Shown: in pieces, positions 12,065 to 24,500 of the stretch
How the letters are laid out: each line of letters begins with the position of its first letter
Position numbering within the stretch: the stretch's first letter is position 1
NCBI GenBank assembly: GCA_030544215.1
Contig: JARZZO010000005.1
Location: forward strand, 76,999,524 to 77,063,523
From: Zantedeschia hybrid cultivar
Lineage: Eukaryota; Streptophyta; Magnoliopsida; Alismatales; Araceae
Length of the DNA: 64,000 nt
Reading direction: 5' to 3'
Notes under the pieces: generated by a model
Databases searched by the model: none
Seen by the model: the letters and a program-made list of their open reading frames with translations, nothing else
What the model was told of the DNA's origin: nothing
Made by a program: the position numbers and the translations under genes

Positions 12065-12540
12065 ATGGCGTCCTCTCCCGTGGGGGGCCGGTGGGCCTCC
12101 TTAGCATCCTCCTCGGCTCCGCCGCCTCGATCTCTCAATGTACAAAGGTTTGCGGACTCCCGGGCGTCCGAGCTCGAGGCCCTCCACGCCGTCGTGGCCG
12201 GCCGCACCGGGGGCAGCTTCCGGCTCCACCGGTGCAAGAGGAGGAGGACGACGAGCCACATCGGGCAGACCGCCGCAGGTCGAGGTGGCGGGAAGAGGCG
12301 GAGGCTGGCTCGGGGTGTGGCAGAGGCGGAGCGGCAGGAGGGGGAGGGTGAGGAGGAGGAGGAGAAGAAGAAGCTACCCCGGCGGGTTCGTAGGAGGATG
12401 GAGTTGCGCAAGAATAGGGAGTTTGGGTTCGGCGTGTCTGGAGACGGAACGGAGAGGCTTAGGACGCATCTATGGCATGCGAAGCGGTTTACTATGGTGA
12501 AAAGATGGGGTTTTTATCTCCCTCTGGGACTACATGGCAG
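12065..12540 (+). CDS. POP1: POP1 exon 1
   Basis: Encodes residues 1-158 plus two bases of the next codon. It is strongly GC-rich, unlike the later exons, a 5'-to-3' composition gradient often seen in monocots. It includes an acidic EEEEE run followed by KKKLPRRVRRR. The donor is GGCAG/GTAAAT. Confidence 0.95.
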
Positions 12541-15500
12541 GTAAATGCACTTTTTTACTTTTTCCCCTCTTTTTCTTAAATTTTGTGGTGGATGGTATAG
12601 TTTTCTTTGGACTCCAGATTTATACTCTATGGTATAATTTGAAGTGAAACTGTGACTCTTATTTTTTTTTTCTCGAGTCTTCTTTTGAAAGTTCTAGTCT
12701 TTTTGTGTAGGTTTTTATTCTGTCGCATGTAGTTTTGTATCATGAATCTACCTTTATGATATGCTATAAGTGCATAATAAGCGGATGAAAGCAAATTTTA
12801 AGGAAAGGATCCTCAGTCTCTTTTAAAGACTATTACTTCTGTTGGCTCTCACTCCACGGTTTTTAGATCTAGGGAATGGAGCAAACCCTTGCCCTATATT
12901 GGCTGACACTCCTCACTATAGGGAGTTGCTTATCCCAAGTCATGGAACATCAAGCTAAAGTGGAAAGATGCTGCTCAATACATAGGGAATGCTCCTAACT
13001 TTAAGCGAGGAGATGCTCTTGTGGTTTAAGAAGATAGTATTATGTCATCCTGTGGGTTTAAGAAGATAGTATTATGTCAACTTCTGTATTTTGCTTACGT
13101 AATTGCCAAGGGACTGCATAAACTCCTACTATGCTTCTCAACTTTGTGACTGTTCTTTGCTATCATAATATGCCATTGGTGAAAAATGATAAATGAAATA
13201 TGCTAGGATTAAAAGAACATTTCTCATATTTTTATTTCTTGGCATAACTTTTGATTCCTTACTGGCTGCTATATGCTTTGGTTGATTAATTTGGTACGTG
13301 TGGATAATGGGGATAAAATATCTAAAGGCTTCACTTTTCGAATTAATTTTTTCTGCACATTTGATTTTATTGTGATTAAGAATGCAACAGACTTTAAAAG
13401 CAGAGTTGTGGTTTTCATTTTGTTGTTATCACTGTGGTTCATAGTTTTTATTATTATGCTTCAACATTAATACAAAAATTTACCATTACGGCGGAAACGA
13501 AAACTAGTTGCCAATAATCGTATAAAGGTAATAATTTCGGAGGGGTCCGTTGCCACTAGTGGCAAAATAAGAATGGTGCCACGTCTCTTTGATGAAGTTA
13601 GTGGCCAAGGGTTAACTTTCATAAGAGTCTTGCCATTGAGGTTAGCACGAGTGACAAGGACATGAGAAAGGGGCCTCCATTTTGGATGCCAAGTAGGGTC
13701 CTTCCATATTACCTACTTGGGGCTCCTGCTCACTTTGGATCCCCTTCTTTGCAAGGGGTGGCAACCTATGATCCATAAATTTGACTCTAGGTTGGCAAGA
13801 TGGAAGGGGAGGCTCCTCTCCTTGGTGGTTGGGGGGGGGGTAGTGCTTTGTAGGTCAGTTCGAACAGCCTATTTTGTATCAATCTTCATGATTTAGAAGA
13901 CGGTGGCTAGGCAACTAGAAGAAATTTGGAGAAGATTTTCCTAGAAGGGGAGTGGAGAGGCCTCAACAGAGGAGGGCACAATATTTGTTGGGCCAGAGTA
14001 TGCAAAAAAGATAAGGAGAATGTGGGTTTAGGGATCAAGTATATTTTTGACTTCAACCTTGCCCTTTTATCCAAATGGCTTTGGCTATGTTGGCATTGCA
14101 GATTGGGGTCTTTGGCTGGATGTAGTCCGAAAGAAGTAATGCAGCAGGGGGGGTCTAGGATGTGTCTCCTTTAGCATGTATGGAGAGGTATCCTTCATGA
14201 AAGCTAATATCATTTGTGTCACTGTCGGAGATGGCTAGGGGTGCTTATTGTGGGTTGATAAGTGGTGTGGATCAGTGATACTCAACCTCATAAGTCCCAG
14301 GCTGTTTAAACATTTCCTCACATCCCTGGGCAATTGTGGCTTGGGTTTCTGAGCCCTTTCCCAATAGAGGGGGTTGGGCACCTTGTTTCAAGACGGACCT
14401 AAGGGAGGAGGACATCTAGGACCTTGGAGACCTTCTCATGCAGCTGCAGGGTTACAGGATGCATGTCTCCTCTCCGGATGCCTAGAGATGGGGATGGAAT
14501 GTCTCCAGGATTTTCTCTGTCGGATTTGCCTATCATGTCTTCATGGATAGAGGCATTAGGATCCCTTTCTTGGATCAAGTTTGGTTCCCCAAGTTTACCT
14601 TGAAGGTGAAGGTTCTTGTATGGAGGATCTCCCATGGTAGACTCTCTACTTGTGATAGGCTAATCTGATTTTGATATGATGCTTCCCAAGTCTACTGCTT
14701 GTGCGGGGTGATGGATGAGTTGCTTGACCATGTATTTGTGGGATGTTCTTCTGCTCGAGTAGTGTGGCAACCCATTTTTAGTAGGGTTCCTCTACAAATG
14801 CAGATGGTGGACAAGGTTGACGCACTCCTTTGACTTTGGCCTTTGTTTGACACCCCCTCCCTCGGGAGATTGTAAGGTCTGGTGGTTGGTTCTCTTAGGC
14901 CATTTGGGGTGAGAGGATAGAAGAATCTTCAAGACGGAAACCCTTGTGCCAGAGTGACCACCTTTGTATGTGAATTAGTGAGGGAATGGGCAAGGGTGCT
15001 TTGTAACATGAATTCTAATTCTTCCTCCTTTCTTTTCTTTTCTTTTTTTTTTTTTTTGGGGGGGGGGGGGAGGAGATGAGTGAGTCACCTTCTTGGTGCC
15101 TTTATACCAAGGGTTTTTATGAGCATACTTTTTTTTAACTCACGTACCCTCCCTTTGTTTTTTTAATGTATACATGTGATACTACTCACTTTCAAAAAAA
15201 ATGGTGCCGCCTACTCAAAAGATACTATATTCGAATTCTATTTTCTAATCCAAACCATTAAACCTTCCATGTGATTTCAATTTTACATGCATAAAAAATC
15301 ATTCAAGTCCGATTTCTATATTCTAAAAGTCATCGATTAGATATATGGTGCCGTGGACCATCCATTTTATATACCTATGATGCTTACAAAATAAGCATAA
15401 GAGGCATTACATTTATGATTCATAGGTAATTTATCAGCGTTAGATAAGATTTAAAGGCTTAGATTAAAAAATAGAATTCAAATTAAGTATTTTTAGAGTA

Positions 15501-18500
15501 GCTGGCACCGTTCTTATTTTGCCACCGGTGGTAATGGAACTCTCCTATATATACATATGCATATGCATGCACATGCACATGCACATGCACATGCACAGCA
15601 CGTACACGTACACGTACACGTACACATACACATGCTTGTTTGGTAGCTTTGCTTTAATGCCTAATCACCTGCCTAGTTTCATCAACTTTATCCTTTGAAG
15701 TCCATACTTTGTCATCTTAAGGGTTTTTGTGATGTAGAGGACGAGGTTCAAGGGCTGTCTTGAAGCGGCTCAGTTCTGGAGTACTTCTGCATGATTCAAG
15801 CTACTGCTGTCCAATCAAATTAGAGGGTCCAGAGGCAAGCATTCTCTTCTCCTTGAAATTTGGCTTCCTAGATCTACCTCTCTTCTGGGAAGGGAGGATA
15901 TCTCATTTCTATCTTCAGGGCTTAGACTGTACAAGCTATTATTTAAGCTTGAGATTCTACGCTGATAATCGTATAGCATACTTTAATTCTGTAATATGGT
16001 TTATTTTGCATCTGCAATGCTAAATTCATCTTCATTTTCTTCAAATTCTTGACTAAGTATTGTTAAAGTTGCTTGTTTTCTATTTCTGGAAATTAATGTC
16101 TTTGTGGTTTTTCACTTTCAAAAAAATGTCTTTGTGGATTTTCTTATTCTCAGGATTCATTATTGGCTGTTTTAAGAATGGTCTTAGCTCCATCATCATC
16201 AGATGTTCCAGTAGGAACCTCTCAGCCTGTAATTTATGGAATGTATTATGAAAGCGCCATGGTTGGTTGACACTTCTTTAATGATGCTTCAACAATTTTT
16301 GTGCCATATCTATTTTTCTATTGATTAGTAACTTTGGTGTTCATTCAGCTTCATCATATTGGTGCTCCCATATCCCAAGTGATTGCTCCAGTACTATACA
16401 TGTGGCAACCAGTTTCAAGGGATCATACTGATGTAACTGTTGAAATGAACCATCTTTCTGATGGTGGTACTAAACTTAGCACTTTATATCGGCAATTATG
16501 GATATGGGTACATGCTGCAGCTTTTAGTGAAGGATTTGATGTACTTTCAACTGCATGTCAAAAGCAGGTATCTCATAATGATGCCAATTCTTATACAGAA
16601 ATAGTTTACCTCTTAATAATTGGTTTAATTATGTAAGAATGGATCTGCATCTATATTTTTGCCAATTTTATCCAGTGACTTGCTTTTGAAGTAGTGTTAA
16701 GGTCAGCTGTGGGTTGAACATCCTTGCCATATAGTTGCTTGAGTATGTTTATTCATCATCCAATGGGTGATGATTCATTGGATATCTTTCAGATTGCAAT
16801 ATCTGTATGCATTTTAGGGGTTGTGGATTTTAGGATCAACCCAACTAGGTCAGGATTGGCAGAGGGCTGATCCATTTTTGGCCCCTGTAAATTGGTCCTT
16901 TATCTTCCCCTTCCAAAGGAAGAGGAAGAAAAAGGTTTCGATGTGGACAGAATCGGCCCAAAACTGTCCAAATTGGATACAGGTTGATCTGGGAAATCCT
17001 GACTCTGAGTATGCCAATCTGGCCCAGACTCTTGTTCCTGAAAGCTGAAAAATAAGGGGAGGGGTTAAACCCTAGCTTGCATAAGCAGGTGATCCCAGAC
17101 TGGATCAACTGATTCAGATCAGGATTGCCATCAGCTGATCCAATTTCACGGGTAGAACTAATTCCCCTTTACCCCCACCATAATCTATGCTTGAGAATCT
17201 TGAGACAAAGATTAATGAGATTTTCTGATCACTTGAAGGTAATGCACATGTGACATGGGGCCAAATAGCTTCTTTTCACTTCATCTAAACAAAAAGTGTT
17301 TGGCATGGATGACCCTAAAAAAGCCTCATACAGTGCCATATCTTGGCTGCTATGATAACTGTTGTTGCAGGGAAAATTCTCCCAAGGATAAATGCTCATC
17401 CCAGTTACCATTGCACCGAGTCCACCCTGGAATCCATGGTCTCTATAGTGGATCCACTCCCTCTCATGTACTTGGGTGATGCATGCCGGAAACACCATAG
17501 AGCAGAGGTGCTATCTTAGACTTTGTTAGGTGGCACTTGGCAGGCATCAAAGACTTGCCTGTGCTATTAAGTTTACTGAGATAAGAACTTTTCAATGACT
17601 TTGTTGAAAATTGAAAGACAAATTAGTTGAACAGTAAAAAATACACGAAAAAAGAAAATATAAGTTTAGTACAGATAATATATGGTGAAGGACGCTTTTC
17701 TATAATCTTATATGAAGCTTCTTCCAATAAACATTCTTTATTACCGATTGGACATGAGAATTTTGTCCAAAGTGCTTCTGCTTTCTGAAATTAAAAAGTA
17801 AAGGATTTCTCTCTGATAATTGAGTGTTAGATGATCAAACATTTCACTTCAAATAAATCATTTCATGATTTTTTTAATTTTGAACTTTTATCTAGTATAG
17901 GAGCTCTTCTCTCATGATGAGGTCATTGGTATGTGCATTAGGTTTGCTTCTTGAGGCTATGAGCCTAACTCTTGTGGGCTTACCAGGGTGTGGAGTTGTT
18001 CGGCTATTCTGTGCACTGGGTTTTTGTTGGTGGTCTATGGTAGGGTTGACAAGATTCTCTGGCAGTTTGAGAGTAGATGTATATGCCTCCAGAAGAAGGG
18101 GAAATAATGTCACCGTGTCTCTTTCTATTTTGTTATTTACCTTTTCTTAGCGTTAGATTTCACTTTCCATTTAACTGGAGTGCAGAAGTTTCATAATTTT
18201 TCTGTAATTTTATTTTCTTTATTTCTCTCTTTAGTTCTATGGTATCTTATGCGGCAAAAGTCATTTCTTTTTCATAACAGATGAATGAGGATGGTGTTTC
18301 CCTCCGCTGTGTTTCACTTAAGGGGAAACTTGCTAAATTGGAAGTTATGGGGTCAGAAGCTACTCAGATTCTTCAAAAGATACTGCATCCTGCATTCAAG
18401 TGAGTGCAATAACTTTTTCCTTGCCATGGAGTAAAAATTCACATGATTGATCTTGTTCATGTCTAGTCTAAGTAGATTTTGAATTTTGTAGATCACACAA

Positions 18501-21500
18501 TGCTTCTGAGGAATCTTCATACGAAGGTGATCCATATTTGATTGCTTGCAGTTCCCAACACAATAAATCTACACTCTGTGGACAGGCAGATACCCTTCCA
18601 TCCCATGAGAACATAGAAGATTGCTCAAGCTCCATAATTAAAAAATCTGTGCTACTTGGACAGGCAGAGCACCTTCCATTGCATGCAGTCCTGTCTTTAG
18701 AGGTCCTTGATCCTCGCAGTCTTTTATCAAAGAAGGAAGTTGAACCAGTGGTCCTAGCACCTTCACCTGATCCTTCATGTGATTTGCTGAATGAAATTTC
18801 AAATGAATTTGATCCCCCACCCCATGTATCCTCCCCAAATCTGACTAGAGAGAACATCCTGTCGTTGTGGTCAAAACCTGAAGAATATGGCACTCTCATT
18901 TCTGACAATAAAGACTTGTGGGTTTCTCATGACAGATTGCGACCTCCAGTTGAGGAGAATATTGTTTGTTTTGAGAAACATCACAAACGTTTGAAACATT
19001 TCTTCCTGAAATCTACGAGTTCTGCCACGTTTACCAGTGAAAGTCAGGGGTGCAGCTCAAGAACCTGCTCAATCTTGTTATTAAGGCATAATAATCAGAT
19101 GAAACCTCATCAAGGGTAATTTCTCAAACTTTTTATTTCTTTCTTTTATGCATTAATTTACTTAGTCAATATGCATGTTTACACTGGTATTGCTCATGTT
19201 TTATTTGAGATCTGCGTTGTGCTTCTTTAGTTTTTATACTAATGTGAAAAAAAGGAAGCAGGCCAATTTGCTTGAATAGGATAGCTAAAACTATGGTCAT
19301 TGTAGCAATTATCTTGGTCCATCTGCTTATTGCATGTAAATCCTTCGAGTTGAGTAACAGAAAAGTACCTTTTCCAAAAAGTGAAGTAAAAGATGCCATA
19401 ACATTTTCTTTAAAACCTGGCATTGAATCATTTTTTTTCTATATGTTATCCCCTTCGTCCAGGTGAACAAGGGATGGCTCTATGTGAGGCCTAGCTCTAG
19501 CCTCCATGCATTTTGTGGATATCTAATTTATACATGTGCTTCCTAGTTCCTTCTTTTTCATATTTTTTCATGTTAAATGATTGTAGGCCAAGATTTACAT
19601 GAAGTGTGGTCCACATCCATGTTTAGAATTATTTTTTTTCCATCATAGTACTTCTTCACCCTATTGAAGATTATTTCTCACTTGAAGAACTTCACTCTGA
19701 GACAAGTATTTACAAAACTGACCTTATGCCTTTCCTTTGTCACAGGTGGTCTATCATTCTTCCTTTGAGTTGGGTCAAGTCTTTCTGGATGCCACTTGTG
19801 TCCCATGGGGCTTATGCAATTGGCTTGAGAGAGAGACGTTGGATTGCATCTGATGTGAGTAGTTGCAGGCTTTTGTCCATTTCTAAGATATCGTCAAACT
19901 TTTAATTGGATGTTTACCTGTGCTGCAGGGTGGAATACCATGTTTCCCTTTCGATTTTCCTGACTGCAGGGCATATTCAGAGTTCATGTCCGTTGTATCT
20001 GGTGAGACCAATCAAATAGCAGAACTTCGTCCTCTTTCTATGAGGCCTCCTAGAATTCCCATACCACCTCCATGGGACTGTGTAAGGTCATCTGTTGAGG
20101 AAGGTCCCAGCATAATGGGGAGTTCTCATAGTATAGAGAGGCAACCACAACAACAATGTAGTGAAGAATCAGCCCCTTCCATGTCCACAGTTGCTTCATG
20201 TATGGACACATGCAGTTTAGATACTCACAAGCATACTGGTTTATCTTTTCAAGGCTCTATAGCAAGGACATCCAATATTTTGGGTTATTTCTTGAAAAGT
20301 ATTCATTGTAGTCATTTACTTTTGTTCCCTAAGACCAAAATGGGCAAAAGGGCCTTTTGTGAGCTGATGCGCAAAAACAGGATTAACTGGGTCCCTAGAA
20401 GCATCAACAAGTTGTCTTCATATAGGCCACTTTATTTTACAAGAGTTCTCTTGCATTCCTATAGGGAAGGCATTTTTGAGGAGGGAGCCATTGTTTGTGC
20501 CCCCATGAGTACTGATATCTTGCTTCTGGCATCCAGGTCAGTGATCCTATTTAAGATAATTTTCAATTATTTTTTTGCAAGCCATTTTGTTCTTTCAAAG
20601 TATCTGAGTCAGTGTCACTTGGGAGTATTTGGAGTTACCACCAACTGCTGTCAAAACATATAGCTGTCAGTCGAGTGGCATTTAAGAATGTTCATGATTC
20701 TTTGGGTTGCATATTGCATAAACTTACAATAGAGGGTCAAGTAATTCCTAAAAGTAGCAACTTTTGATATTTAAGATCTATTATTCAAGAGAATGGAGAG
20801 ATCCAAGAAGATATTACACATAGAGTCAAGGTAGGTTGGCTAAAGTGGAGAAGCATTTAGAGTCCTTTGTGAGACTCAAAGGTAAGTTTTATAGGACAAC
20901 TATGAGACCTGCTATGTTATATGGTTCCGAGTGTTGAGCTATGAGAAAGAATCGTGTCGCTGAGATGAGGATGATGAGGTGCATGTATGGTAAGACTAAA
21001 AAAGATAAAATAGGAATGAATATATACGTAAGGATTTAGGTGTAGCTCCTATTGACATCAAGCTTAAGGAGAATAGGATGCGATGGTTTGGTCATATACA
21101 TCGCGGCCTAAGTTCAGCATATGTTAAGAGGTGTGATAAAATTAGAGTGGAAGAGGACAGAAGACATCAGGGAACACCTAAAATGAGGTGATTAGATGTA
21201 GTTAAAAAGGTTTTAACATTGCTACATATTATTACAAGTTTGGCATTTGATAGATTAAGATGATAAGATATGATTTATGTAGCCAACCCTAAATAAATGA
21301 GATTAGGCTTTGATGATGATGATGATGATAGCAGTAAAGTATGAAATGAAGCAAATATGATTTTTTTTTTCCAAAAGAAAAGTGTGACTTGTACCACTAA
21401 TTTTATTGATAAATAAACAGAGGTAGTACACTCAAAGAAGAGGTGCAGGAGAGGTTCTTCTTACCCCCAACAAAGAAAATCAAAACAGAGTAATTTTGTT

Positions 21501-24500
21501 GACAAGCTTACTTCAATCCTCAAAAGAAAGATGCAGGAGATATGGACTCCAATTAAAAAAAAAAAATACATCACTCGAATGCAAACATTCTCAATGTAAG
21601 GTGTACTTCCCTGGAAATATTGTCATTGCACTCTCTCCATAAGCTTCAGCAGATTGCATGTGGTATCATTAAAAATAACTTCTGAAAGTCACCTTTCGGA
21701 AGCTATGTACTTTACCTCTGACAATTAAACCATAGATCCTTGATGGAATTGAAGGCAAATATATGCCTAGTGATCTGCCCAATAATTCTCCAAACTTCTT
21801 TAGTAAACGGACACTGAAACATAGAGTGATCAATGTCTTCATCAGCAGAAGCACATAGGCTGCAAGTAACAGCATCAATTGAATTCCATTTCTCTCGAGT
21901 ACACTGAAACATAAAGTGACAATTAAACCATACACTTTTGTAACAATTTTTCTCTTGAGTACCGACCATAAGGAAGCCCTGACTTTAAGTGAACTTTTCA
22001 CCTTCCAAACCTCTTTTTATTTTTGATAAAGTTGCATCTGCCCCTCCATGATATGATGAAAGGATTTCACCAAAAAGACCTTTATTTTTGGACTAAAAAA
22101 TACAATCTGGAAGGGAATGACAGATTTTAGATTCTTGCAGGAGCTATAGTGAAGAGAAAAAGGCTAATTCTTTGTCCTCCTTCAGTCCTCTCATTGTAGT
22201 TATATGCCACTGAGTGACACCATCCTGCATTTTTTTTTAATGTAGATGGTACCACTATATTGTATTAATAAGAAAGATGGAAATTACAAAATGTAGAGAG
22301 CACAACTCTCAAAAGCCTCACTATACGAGGCACCAAGATAGTGTATCAACTTATGGCCGCCAACCTAACAAGAAAGGAGGCACTAGCAATATGCTCTTTA
22401 CAAGAAGACATCATCCATTCCCTGATCCTAGCACAAACAAAAGCTACTACCCTATCTGGAGTAGCAATCTCCCTCCTAAAGATCCTCTTGTTCCTCCCCA
22501 TCCAGGGAGCCCACAGCGTGGCTTGAAGGACTAGCCACCACATGATAACATTGCCCCTATTAAGGGACGAGGAAGCAATAGCCAGATGAGATCCTCCACC
22601 ATAGATGTCCGTGAAATACTCCTCTGAAATCTGATGCACAAGAGTTGCCACACTTCCTTGGAGAAGGTACATTCCACAAAAATATGGTCCAGAGACTCAT
22701 CCACCTCTCCACACAAGGAGCAAATAGATGGAACATTACATCCAAACCTTAGCAACCGATCAGCTGTGGGTAGTCTGCCAATGGGGATTCTCCAAATAAG
22801 CACTTTTACCTTGAGAGGATTTTGTGGCCCAAATCTGTTGGAAAAGTGGGGCTCTCATACCACCATCGGCGATATGGGACTAGGCAGACTTCACAGAGAA
22901 TGCCCCCTGGGCGTCCCACCCCCATTTCCAAGATTCCCGTGAGGAAGGGTCAACCATGATTTCTTGAAGAATCAGCAGCATAAAAGCTAGGTTCTAAATC
23001 TCCTCATCTCTAAGGTTCCTTCTGATGGATAAACTCCACTCCCTGCTCCCCTGATGGTACCTCCACCACGTGTGCCACCTTCGTGCTAGGGCTGGTGGTA
23101 AGAGAGAACAGCCTAGGAAAGAGAGCTAATAGCAAAGTTGTACAACACTACTTGTCTATCCAGAAGAGCCGAGTCTGACCATCCCCCAGGCAAACTTGAG
23201 TTGCCGCCGAAACAATATCCGGAGCCTGTAGGATGCCCTTCCATACATGTGACACATTTTATGACAACTGAGTGGACACATCCCATGTCCTCCCCCTGAA
23301 ATAATACTTCTGCTGGATCAAATGGATCCACAAGCCTAGAGAAACCAGCCAAGTTTCCAAAGCCGTTTGGAGCGAAGTGCCAAATTAAAATCCCTAATAT
23401 CCTTGACACCAATCTGCAGTGAGTAACAATCTTTCACCTGACCTATTTGTCTATGGTTAGACTGAAAATAGTGGGAAACTTGTCCTTAACTTGACCAGCC
23501 CATCTATCATACCAGAACCAAGTAGATTCTGCATTCCCTAATTTGATGTATATGTTTTCTTCAGATATACTGAACAACAAAAAGAATACCTTTCCACAAT
23601 GGGCTTGAATAGGAATGATTGTCCATGAAGATATAAAATCTGTTATCAGTCTTGTAGTGCTTCTGAATTATGATTCTCTTTCATAAATTTTTATGTTCTG
23701 AAATTAAGTTCATAACCATTTACTCAGCATTGCTTTATTCATCAACAACAGATTTTTAACACCCAATCCTCTGTACTTCTTGGGTGCACACTTTCTCCCA
23801 TTTGACTAAGGGGATGCCTCTTTTATCTTTCTTACTTCCACCCCAAAGAAATCTTCTTCAAATCTGATCTATCCTTCTTCTAACTTAATCTGGAATAATG
23901 AAAACAGACAGAAAGTGAAGAGGTATAGATGACAGAACAACATTTATCATGATAATTCTCCCCCCTAATGATGGGTTTTTGGACTTCCAGGCTGCTATTT
24001 TCTGTATCATGATCTGAATCAAAGGTTCCCATTCTGAGAGTTTCAATTTTCTATAATGCAAAGGCAGTCCCAGATAATAGACAGGAAGGGAATCAATCTT
24101 ACATCCCATAGTTGCTGCACTCTCCTTAAGTTCTTCCTCATCCATGTGAAAACCAATCAAACCACTTTTATCATAATTTATTCTCAAACCAGAGTAGACT
24201 TCAAATTTCTTTAAAATGAATATCAATTCAATAATTTGATCCGATACTCCTTCCATAACGAGTAATGTATCATCTGCATATTGTAAGTGTGAATCCAATT
24301 GGAGTTTTAACAATTTGCATCCTTTCAACCACTTCTGTGAGACAGAAATACTGAGCATTCTACTCAACATGTTTGCTACAATGACAGAAAGTAATGGGGA
24401 TAACACCCCCTCCCCTGTCGAAGTCCCCTTGAACTAGGTAAAAAAACCAAAGATCTTTCCATTGAAAGTAATGGAGAACCTTGTCGTACTCGCACAGTGT

